From: Streptomyces seoulensis
GTDB lineage: Bacteria > Actinomycetota > Actinomycetes > Streptomycetales > Streptomycetaceae
Assembly (NCBI GenBank): GCA_013364255.1
Contig: CP054936.1
Span: 7,768,353 to 7,832,352, forward strand
Length of the DNA stretch: 64,000 nt
Reading direction: 5' to 3'
The notes under the pieces were generated by a model. That model ran no database searches. It was not told where the DNA came from and saw only the letters and a list, made by a program, of their open reading frames with translations. This document shows, piece after piece, positions 28,792 through 40,086 of the stretch. A program made the translations under genes and the position numbers. The first letter of the stretch is position 1. Each line of letters starts with the position of its first letter.

Positions 28792-31245
28792 TCAGCGGCC
28801 GGAGGCCGCCTCGCGCCGGCCGCGGGCGAGCGCCTGCCGCAGCAGGGGCCCGCGCCGCCGGTGACCGCCGGGCAGATCCAGCCCGGCCGGCCGCTCGGCG
28901 CCGAAGTACGCGGCGTACGCCCCCTCCTGGCCGGCCTCCGAGGCGTGCGCGGCCCGCGCCAGCAGCGGTTCGGCCTCGGCGCGCAGCCACGGGTAGCGGG
29001 CGGACTGCATGCAGTACCCGACCGCCGCCAGCAGCGACTGGAGGGCGGGCGGCGCCTCGGACGGCGCGGTGGCGTCCGCGGCTTCGAGGTCGGGGACCAC
29101 GTGGTCGACGATCACCAGCGGCACGCGGTTGCTGTTCTCGTAGGGCGTCAGCCGCCGCAGCACCGTCCGGGTGCCGACGCGGGCGGTGGGGATGCCGAAG
29201 TAGGCCGTGGCGGTGAGCATCGCGGTGGAGAAGCAGCCGACCACCAGCTTCAGCGGCAGACGGGCGTAGAAGACCTCGGCGAGCAGCGTCCCGCGCAGTG
29301 TCGTCAGCCGCACTCCGGCCGCGGCGGCCTCCCGCTCCAGGGCCTCGCCGTAGCGGACCGGCGCGGTGGGGTGCGGTTTGAAGGCCACCGAGCGGTGACC
29401 GGCAGCGGCGGCGGCGCGCAGCATCCGCACGTGCAGGTCCTCTTCCTCCTCGTCGGTGAGGATGCCCAGCGCGGCCAGGTACTGCCCGAGCAGCAGCGCG
29501 GTCGGCGCCGCCTCGGCCGCCCGTGTCATCTCGGGGTCGTCGGCGGCGGCCAGGGACAGTTCGGACAGCACCTCGCGGAAGGCGTCGTGCGGGACGACCT
29601 CGGGCTCGACGCCGAACTCCGAGAGCAGCAGCGGGCGCAGGCCCGGCACCAGGTCCAGGTGGAGCAGTCGGCGGACCCGCACCGCGACGGAGTGCGGCGG
29701 CTCGTCACGGGTCGGTCCGTAGCTCATCAGGCCGTCCGCGTAGACGTGCACCGGAGCGGCGGCGAACACGGCGGCGAGGCTGCGGGCGGGGCTGACCTGG
29801 ATCGACTCGACCACGAGCGTCACCGCTCCGGCGCCGAGCCCCCACCTGGCGCGCAGGACCCGCTCCCACAGGGGCGCGTCGTCCGGCCGGGGCTGCCAGC
29901 CGGCCGGGTGGTGCGGGGCGATGGCCTCGTTCCAGTCCTCGACCTGGTCGAAGCGGGCGGCGATCTCCCGGTAGCCCGCCATGTCGGACATGAGCGGCGT
30001 GACCTCGGGGACGGCCGCGTTGTTGGTGAGCAGCAGCACCCGCCGGGCCCGCCCGGCGGGGCCGAACTGCCCGGCGTCCAGGGCCGCGGCCAGGGTGGCG
30101 GCGCCGTACAGGGTGGAGGCCTGGAAGATCTGCACCGGCTCCGGGCGCACCGCGGACGATCCGGTTCCGGAGCGGCCGGGGGAGTCCGCGGAGCGCGGGG
30201 CGGTGGGGGCGGCAGGGGCGTCGGCGGGGCGGGGCGTGCGGAAGACCGGGGGGCCGACCACCGTCGCGGCCGGGCGGCCCGGGCGGCCCTCGCCCGTGTC
30301 GCGCAGGCGGCGCAGCAGCGCGCTCCGTTCGTCGTCCAGGGTCGCCAGGGTCTCGTCGAGGACCTGCTGCGGCATCCGGTGCAGCGCGGCGGCCGACTCG
30401 CTCCTGAGCTGCCGGGCCACCGCGGTCTCGTACTGGTCGGCCTTGTTCAGGTGGAACGCGATCATCGCGCAGTAGGTGCGGATCGCCTTCGGCAGGAAAC
30501 GGTCGCCCTCCGGATCGGCGGTCACTTCCCGCAGAACGGTGTCATAGGCCGGAATGAAATCCAGCTGGCGGGTGTCGGAAATCTGGGTGAGCGACGTTTC
30601 CACGCCCCGCCGGTAAAAGGCGCCCTGCAATCCGAGCGCCGCGTAACTGCGGGCCCGCAGATGCAGCCGCCACACCCACAGGCGGTCCTCGGCGGTGCGC
30701 AGCCGCGTCTCGAACCGTCCTTCGCCGTTCTCGAAGAGGCGGGAACTGTAGATGCCGAACGGCACGAAGGGATAGTCCACCATGGTGGCCATGTGGGCGG
30801 GCGCGATGCCGTCGCGCGGGTCCATCACCACGTCCCGCAGCCGGGCCGGGGCGTACCGGATCTGCCGCTTGCGGCCCGTGGCCAGCACATGGTCGGTACG
30901 GGCGAAGTCGCAGCCGAGACGCGATATGCGGTCCACCATGGCGCGCAGATGGCCGGGCGCGTACCAGTCGTCCCCGTCCAGGAACGTCACGTAGTCGCCG
31001 CTCGCCTCGTCCAGGCCGGTGTTGCGGGCCTGGGCCACGCCCTGGTTGGTCTCGTGCCGGATCAGCCGGGCGTTCGGCAGCGCGCCGATCATGTCCTCGA
31101 TGATCCGGCCGGTGCGGTCGGTCGAGCAGTCGTCGATCAGCAGGAACTCGAACGCGGGGTCCGCGTTGACGGCCAGACTGCGCACCGTTTCCGCCACATA
31201 GGCCTCGACATTGTGGCACGGGACGACAACGGAAAGCGTGGACAT
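28792..31245 (-). CDS. Bifunctional GT2 glycosyltransferase / polysialyltransferase-like protein
   Basis: The 817-residue protein joins two enzymes. Residues 1 to about 235 form a GT2 GT-A domain: VVVPCHNVEAYVAETVRSL, LLIDDCSTD and the metal-binding DGDD at 90-93. An Ala/Pro/Ser linker (about 330-385) leads to a C-terminal GT-B-like domain of the capsular polysialyltransferase type, with VHVYADGLMSYGPT, VAFKPHPTAPV and FSTAMLTATAYFGIP. Related fusions occur in actinobacterial teichulosonic or sialic-type glycan loci. The acceptor is unknown. Only the YfhO-like gene accompanies it; no nucleotide-sugar synthesis genes are nearby. Confidence 0.85.
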   Translation of the reverse strand: MSTLSVVVPCHNVEAYVAETVRSLAVNADPAFEFLLIDDCSTDRTGRIIEDMIGALPNARLIRHETNQGVAQARNTGLDEASGDYVTFLDGDDWYAPGHLRAMVDRISRLGCDFARTDHVLATGRKRQIRYAPARLRDVVMDPRDGIAPAHMATMVDYPFVPFGIYSSRLFENGEGRFETRLRTAEDRLWVWRLHLRARSYAALGLQGAFYRRGVETSLTQISDTRQLDFIPAYDTVLREVTADPEGDRFLPKAIRTYCAMIAFHLNKADQYETAVARQLRSESAAALHRMPQQVLDETLATLDDERSALLRRLRDTGEGRPGRPAATVVGPPVFRTPRPADAPAAPTAPRSADSPGRSGTGSSAVRPEPVQIFQASTLYGAATLAAALDAGQFGPAGRARRVLLLTNNAAVPEVTPLMSDMAGYREIAARFDQVEDWNEAIAPHHPAGWQPRPDDAPLWERVLRARWGLGAGAVTLVVESIQVSPARSLAAVFAAAPVHVYADGLMSYGPTRDEPPHSVAVRVRRLLHLDLVPGLRPLLLSEFGVEPEVVPHDAFREVLSELSLAAADDPEMTRAAEAAPTALLLGQYLAALGILTDEEEEDLHVRMLRAAAAAGHRSVAFKPHPTAPVRYGEALEREAAAAGVRLTTLRGTLLAEVFYARLPLKLVVGCFSTAMLTATAYFGIPTARVGTRTVLRRLTPYENSNRVPLVIVDHVVPDLEAADATAPSEAPPALQSLLAAVGYCMQSARYPWLRAEAEPLLARAAHASEAGQEGAYAAYFGAERPAGLDLPGGHRRRGPLLRQALARGRREAASGR

Positions 31246-31441
31246 ACGCGGATCCCCCCGGGGATTTCATTCCAGGAACCCGCGCATGCTATCCGTCTCC
31301 CAATGTTTTCCATGGCCCGTAAATGAACGGCCGCCGACCTGATGGTGAACACTGCCGAGTCGCGCGCCCGGCGCATTCCCGGCCCGCTTCCCGGCGCCCG
31401 CCCGCCCCCGCGCGTGAGGCATCTCCCACAGGGCTCCGACG

Positions 31442-31466
31442 GTGCGCCCTAGTAGAGTGGGCGCAC
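31442..31466 (+). promoter_or_regulatory. Inverted repeat over the probable panD promoter
   Basis: Perfect 8-bp arms, GTGCGCCC (31442-31449) and GGGCGCAC (31459-31466), flank TAGTAGAGT, whose TAGAGT (31453-31458) is a plausible -10 element. The dyad could be an operator over the start region of panD, 50 bp upstream of its ATG. Confidence 0.45.
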
Positions 31467-31515
31467 GCCTTTGACCTGCACGAAGCAGGCAGGGAGCTAT
31501 CTCAAGGAGCACTGA

Positions 31516-31935
31516 ATGCTGCGCACCATGCTCAAGTCGAAGATCCACCGCGCCACCGTCACCCAGGCCGACCTGCACTACGTGGGATCGGTGACCGTGG
31601 ACGCCGATCTGCTGGACGCCGCCGACCTGCTGCCCGGCGAGCTGGTCCACATCGTGGACATCACCAACGGGGCCCGGCTGGAGACGTACGTCATCGAGGG
31701 CGAGCGCGGCTCGGGTGTCATCGGCATCAACGGCGCGGCGGCACACCTCGTGCACCCCGGCGACCTGGTGATCCTGATCAGCTACGCCCAGGTGACCGAC
31801 GCCGAGGCGCGGGCGCTGGAGCCGCGGGTGGTGCACGTGGACGCGGGCAACCGGGTCGTGGAGCTGGGCGCCGACGCGTCCGCCCCGGTGCCGGGCACCG
31901 ACCAGCGGCGCAGCCCGCAGGCCGTCTCGGTCTGA
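31516..31935 (+). CDS. panD: Aspartate 1-decarboxylase proenzyme
   Basis: The 139-residue protein matches Pan[21 protein letters not shown], the self-cleavage site Gly24-Ser25 in HYVGSVTVD that makes the pyruvoyl group, and [17 protein letters not shown]. It makes beta-alanine for pantothenate/CoA. An AAGGAG box precedes the ATG. The last 20 residues are an actinobacterial extension. Confidence 0.98.
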   Translation: MLRTMLKSKIHRATVTQADLHYVGSVTVDADLLDAADLLPGELVHIVDITNGARLETYVIEGERGSGVIGINGAAAHLVHPGDLVILISYAQVTDAEARALEPRVVHVDAGNRVVELGADASAPVPGTDQRRSPQAVSV

Positions 31936-32070
31936 CCGCGGCCGCGGGGCCGCCCGGGCGGGGCCGGGCGGGTCCTCGGCGGGGCGCCCTCGGGTGACTG
32001 GCCGTGCGGGTGTCGGGTAGGCGGGGGAAGTAGTCCAGAGCCGAGGCCGACCGACTGGCGGGAGAGGACA

Positions 32071-32445
32071 ATGACCAACCCGTACCCCGACCCCGTACCG
32101 CCCGGGCCCACCCCGGGCCCCACCCCGGGCCCTGACCCGCAGCCGCCGGAGCCGCACCCGGATCCCGCGCCCACGCCCGATCCGCCGCAGCCGTACCCGG
32201 AGCCGGTCCCCACGCCCGCGCCGCACCCGGCCCCCGAGCCGTCCCCGGTGCCGGGGCCGCCTACGCCCGCGCCGCCACCGCCCGGTCCAACCCCACCGGC
32301 GCCCACCCCGCCCCCGGCCCCCGTGCCACCGCCGGGCCCGGTCCCGACGCCGCCCCCGAACCCGGCCCCCGAACCGCCCCCGTCCCCGATCCCGCCGGGC
32401 CCGGACCCGACCCCGAGCCCGGAGCCGGGGCCACCCCTGACCTGA
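32071..32445 (+). CDS. Proline-rich low-complexity protein
   Basis: A 124-residue frame preceded by GGGAGAGGACA encodes roughly half proline, in PxPxP patterns with no hydrophobic segment or signal peptide. The frame with proline at nearly every second codon has the lowest stop risk in C-rich DNA. Expression is therefore supported only by the ribosome site and the terminator that follows. Function unknown. Confidence 0.5.
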   Translation: MTNPYPDPVPPGPTPGPTPGPDPQPPEPHPDPAPTPDPPQPYPEPVPTPAPHPAPEPSPVPGPPTPAPPPPGPTPPAPTPPPAPVPPPGPVPTPPPNPAPEPPPSPIPPGPDPTPSPEPGPPLT

Positions 32446-32456
32446 GACGCCCCTGA

Positions 32457-35543
<3,087 letters not shown>

Positions 35544-35611
35544 GGCGGGCGCGGTGCCGGGGCCTGTCACCGCCCAAGGTCGTTCGAAGCGGGGCCCGTT
35601 AGGGTCGGGGC

Positions 35612-36271
35612 ATGACGCCAACCCTCGCCGGCAGTGCCTTCGACTCGCTCCGCCTCGACGCCGTGACCGACCAGGAGGCGCTGCGTCGGGCCTACGACGT
35701 CCCCAGTGCCGCGGCGCTGCGCAAGCAGATGACCGAACTCACCGAGCAGACCCGGCGGTTGATCGCCTGCTCCTCGCTGGTCCTGGTCGCCAGCGCGGAC
35801 GCCGAGGGCAACTGCGACGTCTCCCCGCGCGGCGGCCCCGCCGGGTTCGTCGCCGTCCTGGACGCCCACACGCTGGCGATACCGGACGCGACCGGCAACA
35901 AGCGGCTGGACACGGCGCAGAACGTCATCGCCACCGGACGGGCCGGGCTGCTGTTCGTCATTCCGGGGCGCACCACGACGCTCCGGGTGAACGGCCGGGC
36001 CTGCGTCTCCACCCGCCCGGAGCTGCTGTCGCAGCTGACCGCCGTGGGCAAGCCGCCGGCCAGCGCGCTGGTGCTGGGGATCGAGGAGGTCTACCCGCAC
36101 TGCCCCAAGTCGCTGCTGCGCAGCGGGGCCTGGAAGCCGGAGCAGTGGCTCCCGGCGGACGCGCAGCCGACCTCGGCCGAGGTGACGCTGGCCCAGCTGC
36201 GGATGCCGGAGCTGACGATCGCCGACATCGAGCGGGCCGAGGCGGAGTCACTGAAGTACCGGTACGAGTGA
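35612..36271 (+). CDS. PPOX-class flavoprotein (MSMEG_1061-like)
   Basis: The 219-residue protein has a split-barrel FMN/F420-binding fold: SSLVLVASADAEGNCDVSPRGGPAGF, ATGNKRLDTAQNVIATGRAGLLFVIPGRTTTLRVNGRA and CPKSLLRSGAW near the C-terminus. These are hallmarks of the pyridoxamine-oxidase-related MSMEG_1061 subfamily. The reaction is unknown; a redox enzyme using FMN or F420 is likely. Confidence 0.85.
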   Translation: MTPTLAGSAFDSLRLDAVTDQEALRRAYDVPSAAALRKQMTELTEQTRRLIACSSLVLVASADAEGNCDVSPRGGPAGFVAVLDAHTLAIPDATGNKRLDTAQNVIATGRAGLLFVIPGRTTTLRVNGRACVSTRPELLSQLTAVGKPPASALVLGIEEVYPHCPKSLLRSGAWKPEQWLPADAQPTSAEVTLAQLRMPELTIADIERAEAESLKYRYE

Positions 36272-36368
36272 CGGCCACCGCTCCGCCCCCACGGGACCAC
36301 GGCGCCCGACCACGGCGTCGGTCACGGCGCCGACCCGCCGCGGCAGGGCGGCGACGATCCGGAACAGG

Positions 36369-36610
36369 CCGGAGCGGCCCCGGTGCGGATCGATGAGGAG
36401 CGTCGGACCGACCGGAGCGCCCCAGGGGCGGGCCGGTGATGAGCCGGACAGCCCGGAGAGCGGCCCCAGGGCGGACCGGTGCGGACCCGGACAAGCCGGA
36501 GCGCCCCCGGTCCGAGCGGCGACGACGAGCCGGAACAGGCCGGAGCACTCCCAGGTCACACCGGCGACGAGCCGCGCGGGCCGGAGCGGTCCCGCGGGTC
36601 AGACCGGCGT
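36369..36610. repeat. Degenerate tandem repeat, six units of about 42 bp
   Basis: Units beginning CCGGAGCG (or a close variant) start at 36369, 36412, 36453, 36496, 36540 and 36581, i.e. spacings of 41-44 bp. Most continue with a C-rich block and end near ACGAGCCGGAACAGG or a variant. This minisatellite-like DNA fills most of the 327-bp gap between the convergent PPOX and transporter genes and slightly overlaps the latter's 3' end. No gene is visible in it. Confidence 0.7.
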
Positions 36611-37783
36611 CCGCTTCGGCCGGGAGGCCGGCATCGGGATGTACGCGACCATCCGGAAGGGCACGGCGCCCGCCGCCTCGCCCCGGAGCGAAGCCGGCAC
36701 CGGCGGCGGTCCGCCCGGCTCACGTCCGGGCCCGTGCCCGGCGTTCCCGGCGGCGGTCCGCTCGGGCAGCGCGACGGCGCCCGCCGGGCCGCCCAGCTGT
36801 CCGGGGACCGAGGCCACGAGCGCCGCCGGAACCGGCGTCCGCACGGCCGCGGCCACCGCCGCCGCCACGGCGGACGGCGGCTCCTCGGGGCCCGCCGGGT
36901 CCGCCGCGTCCTCGCCGGGGACGGCGGCCGGTCCGGACCGCGCCGGCCCCGCCGTGCGCTCGATGCGCTCGGTGGTCAGCAGGATCAGGCCGCCCACGGC
37001 CAGCACACCGCAGCCGAGTGCCAGCACGGTGCCCGTGACGCCGTACCGGAAGCTCTCGCCGAACATCGTGACGCCGACCGCGGCCGCCGCCACCGGGTTC
37101 ACCACGGTCAGCGTCGCCAGCGGCGCCGCCAGGCCGCCACCGCGGTAGGAGGCCTGCGACAGCAGCATGCCCGCCGTGGCCAGCACCCCGATCACCGCCA
37201 GCGACGGCAGCTCCGCGGCCGCGACCCCGTCCGTCCAGTCCATTGCGACCGTCTTCGTGAACACCGAGGCCATGCCGAAGGCGAGACCCGCGCCGACGGC
37301 CAGCAGCACGCTGCGCACCGCCGGATGCCGGTGGGCCGCCCGGCCCGCGACCGTGAGCGCCGCGAGCGCGCCGCCGGTGATCACCGCGAGGGTCACCCGG
37401 TGCGCCCCGCTCAGCGACTGCCCGTCGGAGGAGCCCACCAGCGACAGCAGGCCCGCCAGGCCCACCGTCGCCAGGATCGCGCCCCGCCACGCGGCGCCGC
37501 CCGCCCGGCGCCCCACGAACAGCGCCGCCATGGGCAGCGCGAACACGATGGTGAGGGCGCCCAGCGGCTGCACCAGGCTGAGCGGGCCGTAGGCCAGCGC
37601 CACCACGTGCAGCAGCGCGCCCAGGCCGTTCAGCGCGACCGCCGCCCACCAGGCCGGGCGGCGCAGCGGCGCGTACCGCTTGCCCGGGGAGGTGACCGCG
37701 ACCCGCTCCTGCACGATCGCGCCGCCCGCGTAGGCGACGGCGGACACGAACGACAGCAGCACGGACAACGCCAGGGCGCTCAT
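36599..37783 (-). CDS. DMT-superfamily (EamA/NIPA-like) membrane transporter with long cytoplasmic tail
   Basis: The 394-residue protein has about nine hydrophobic helices in its first 280 residues, starting SALALSVLLSFVSAVAYAGGAIVQERVA. Repeated YGPLSLVQPLGALTIVF and GGLAAPLATLTVVNPVAAAAVG segments are typical of DMT carriers. The last 110 residues are Pro/Ala/Gly-rich and soluble, ending in basic PASRPKRTPV. A GAGGAG box lies 6 bases before the ATG at 37783. The substrate is unknown. Confidence 0.85.
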   Translation of the reverse strand: MSALALSVLLSFVSAVAYAGGAIVQERVAVTSPGKRYAPLRRPAWWAAVALNGLGALLHVVALAYGPLSLVQPLGALTIVFALPMAALFVGRRAGGAAWRGAILATVGLAGLLSLVGSSDGQSLSGAHRVTLAVITGGALAALTVAGRAAHRHPAVRSVLLAVGAGLAFGMASVFTKTVAMDWTDGVAAAELPSLAVIGVLATAGMLLSQASYRGGGLAAPLATLTVVNPVAAAAVGVTMFGESFRYGVTGTVLALGCGVLAVGGLILLTTERIERTAGPARSGPAAVPGEDAADPAGPEEPPSAVAAAVAAAVRTPVPAALVASVPGQLGGPAGAVALPERTAAGNAGHGPGREPGGPPPVPASLRGEAAGAVPFRMVAYIPMPASRPKRTPV

Positions 37784-37934
37784 CGGCTGCTCCTCTGCGG
37801 ACGGCGGGGGCGGTCGGCCCGGCGCTGCGAACGGTCGGCTTCCATGGTTCAACAGCCTGCCGTGCCGGGCCCGTTCCGTCGTCGTCCCTGAGCACCCAAT
37901 GAGTCCTCCTACCGACGGAGTACTCTCGTCGCCC

Positions 37935-37967
37935 CCTCCTCCCCTGGGTGGGCGACAGGGGAGGAGG
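37935..37967 (+). promoter_or_regulatory. 11-bp stem-loop in the leader of the FhuF-like gene
   Basis: Perfect arms, CCTCCTCCCCT (37935-37945) and AGGGGAGGAGG (37957-37967), enclose an 11-nt loop about 95 bases before the FhuF-like start. A second symmetrical motif, ATCCCCTAGGGGG, follows near 37990. The region lies between divergent genes, so these are leader or operator elements rather than an ordinary terminator. Confidence 0.45.
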
Positions 37968-38061
37968 CCCCTGACCGGAACCCTCCAGGGATCCCCTAGG
38001 GGGCCGCCGCCACCTGGGGACCGACGCCGCGACGGACCCCGACGCGGCGTACGCCCGACGG

Positions 38062-38817
38062 GTGTTGGTAGGACTGCTCCTCGTGCACCTGGACACCCGA
38101 CTCGCCGCGCTCGCCCCCCTCGGCGGCTTCTTCGCCCTGCGCACGGGCGAACCGCCGCACGGCCCGCTGCCCACCCTCGCCGAGGCCTACGACCGTACCC
38201 CGCCCGGCCCCGGACGCCCGCACCCGCTGGACGCCCGCGTGCGCCGGGTCGCCGCGGGCGTCGGCGCCGCCGAACCCCGGGTCGCCGCCTCGGTGGCGCA
38301 CCAGGCCCTCGCCGCCCGGCTGTGGTCCGTAGCGCTCGGCTGCGCCGTACGCTACGGGCGCGTCCCCGACCTCGATCCGCGGCTGCTGCGCTGGGACCCG
38401 GCCGGCGGCTCCCCGGAGGACCTGTGGCTGACCGAGGTGCGCGAGCCCGCCGGACCGGTCCCGCTCGCCGACGCCGTCCTGCACGGCCATCTGGAGCCCC
38501 TGGCGGCGGCCCTGCGCGCCCGCCACCGCCTGGCCGCCGGTCTGCTCCGGGGCAACGCGGCCTCCGCGCTGGCCGGAGCGGCCCGCCAGCTCGCCCGGTG
38601 GGCGCGGGAGAACGACGAGCCCGACGCCGCCGACCGCGCCCGCGCCCTGGCCGCACGCCTCCTCGCCCACCCCCTGCTCGCCGACGCCGGCGCCGGAGTC
38701 CTCGACTTCCGCCGCCGCAGCTGCTGCCTCTACTACCGGGTGCCCGGCGGCAGCGTCTGCGGTGACTGTTGTTTCGCACGAGCCCCGCGCTCTTCCGCAC
38801 ACGGCTCGTCCGGGTGA
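38062..38817 (+). CDS. (2Fe-2S)-binding protein with FhuF C-terminal motif
   Basis: The C-terminus has RRSCCLYYRVPGGSVCGDC, i.e. Cys221, Cys222, Cys233 and Cys236, the FhuF-type CCx10CxxC cluster site of ferric-siderophore reductases. About 200 helical residues precede it. The GTG at 38062 gives 251 residues. The coding pattern seems to extend upstream to near a stop at 37972, but no better start is present, so the N-terminus is uncertain. It probably reduces Fe(III)-siderophores in the cytoplasm. Confidence 0.82.
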   Translation: MLVGLLLVHLDTRLAALAPLGGFFALRTGEPPHGPLPTLAEAYDRTPPGPGRPHPLDARVRRVAAGVGAAEPRVAASVAHQALAARLWSVALGCAVRYGRVPDLDPRLLRWDPAGGSPEDLWLTEVREPAGPVPLADAVLHGHLEPLAAALRARHRLAAGLLRGNAASALAGAARQLARWARENDEPDAADRARALAARLLAHPLLADAGAGVLDFRRRSCCLYYRVPGGSVCGDCCFARAPRSSAHGSSG

Positions 38818-38872
38818 CCATGAAAGGGACCGGCCGCGGCGGCCGGCCGCCCGAGGATCCAGGGGGTTGCGC

Positions 38873-40036
38873 GTGCGAGTGGGACTGCTGACCCGGGAGT
38901 ACCCGCCGGACGTGTACGGCGGCGCCGGCGTCCACGTCGAGTTCCTCGCGCGGGAACTGAGACCCCTCGTCGACCTGGAGGTGCACTGCTGGGGCGAGTC
39001 CTCCACCGGCGACCGCGCCGCCGGCGTCGTACGGCACCGCTCCTGGCGCGCGCTGGACGGCGCCAACGACGCCCTGCGCACCTTCTCCGTCGACCTCGCC
39101 ATGACCGCCGCCCTGCAAGGCCGCGAGCTGGTCCACTCCCACACCTGGTACGCCAACCTCGCCGGCCACCTCGCCAAGCTCCTGTACGGCGTGCCGCACG
39201 TGGTGACCGCGCACTCCCTCGAACCCCTGCGCCCCTGGAAGGCCGAGCAGCTCGGCGGCGGCTACGCCCTCTCCAGCTGGGCGGAGCGCACCGCGTTCGA
39301 GGCCGCCGACGCGGTGGTCGCCGTCTCCGGCGCGATGCGCGCGGACATCCTCGGCTGCTACCCGGAGCTGGACCCGGCGCGCGTGCACGTCATCCACAAC
39401 GGCATCGACACCGGCCTGTACCGGCCCGACCCCGGCACCGACGCCCTCACCCGGACCGGCGTCGACCCGGACCGCCCCTACGTGCTGTTCGTCGGCCGCA
39501 TCACCCGCCAGAAGGGCGTGCCGCACCTGATGCGCGCGGTGCGCGGCATCGACCCGGCGGTCCAGGTCGTGCTGTGCGCGGGCGCCCCCGACACCCCCGA
39601 GATCGACCGCGAGTTCCGCGAACTGTACGAGGAGCTGAGCGGGGCCCGCGAGGGCGTGCACTGGATCCCGCGGATGCTGCCGCGCCCGGAGGTGGTCCAG
39701 CTGCTCACCCATGCCGCCGTCTTCGTGTGCCCCTCGGTGTACGAGCCGCTCGGCATCGTCAACCTGGAGGCGATGGCCTGCGGCACCCCCGTCGTCGCCT
39801 CGCGGGTGGGCGGCATCCCCGAGGTGGTCGAGGACGGCCGCACCGGGCTGCTCGTGGACCTCGGCGACGACTTCGAGGCGGGGCTGACCCGGGCCCTGGA
39901 CGCGGTGCTCGCCGACCCGGCGGCGGCGCGCCGCATGGGCGAGGCCGGGCGGCGGCGGGCGGTCGAGGAGTTCGGCTGGGACGCGGTCGCGCGGCGCACC
40001 GCGCGGTTGTACGAGGAGATCCGCAAGCAGGCTTAG
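38873..40036 (+). CDS. glgA: GT4 glycogen synthase, actinobacterial type (GlgA/GlgM)
   Basis: The 387-residue GT4 enzyme starts at GTG 38873 after AGGGGG. It shows RVGLLTREYPPDVYGGAGVHVEFLA, the GT-B hinge HNGIDTGLYRPD and FVGRITRQKGVPHL, and the nucleotide-sugar motif ACGTPVVASRVGGIPEVVEDG. Length and sequence match the actinobacterial GlgA group. In mycobacteria this enzyme makes maltose-1-phosphate from ADP-glucose and glucose-1-phosphate, so it was renamed GlgM. It precedes glgC by 50 bp on the same strand. Confidence 0.93.
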   Translation: MRVGLLTREYPPDVYGGAGVHVEFLARELRPLVDLEVHCWGESSTGDRAAGVVRHRSWRALDGANDALRTFSVDLAMTAALQGRELVHSHTWYANLAGHLAKLLYGVPHVVTAHSLEPLRPWKAEQLGGGYALSSWAERTAFEAADAVVAVSGAMRADILGCYPELDPARVHVIHNGIDTGLYRPDPGTDALTRTGVDPDRPYVLFVGRITRQKGVPHLMRAVRGIDPAVQVVLCAGAPDTPEIDREFRELYEELSGAREGVHWIPRMLPRPEVVQLLTHAAVFVCPSVYEPLGIVNLEAMACGTPVVASRVGGIPEVVEDGRTGLLVDLGDDFEAGLTRALDAVLADPAAARRMGEAGRRRAVEEFGWDAVARRTARLYEEIRKQA

Positions 40037-40086
40037 TCTGCCGGGTGCCAGGGCAGTAGTGGTGCAATCGGGTGAGGGGAGCGGCC

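Noticed and set aside
26026-31245. Complete capsule or sialic-acid biosynthesis locus
   Set aside because: Only two genes; no sugar-nucleotide synthesis, polymerase or export genes.
24019-31326. Plus-strand open frame of more than 2400 codons
   Set aside because: Antisense shadow of YfhO, glycosyltransferase and other genes, produced by high third-position GC; residue composition is Arg/Gly/Gln-rich without domains.
36369-36610. CRISPR or small RNA array
   Set aside because: Degenerate contiguous repeats, not identical repeats with unique spacers.
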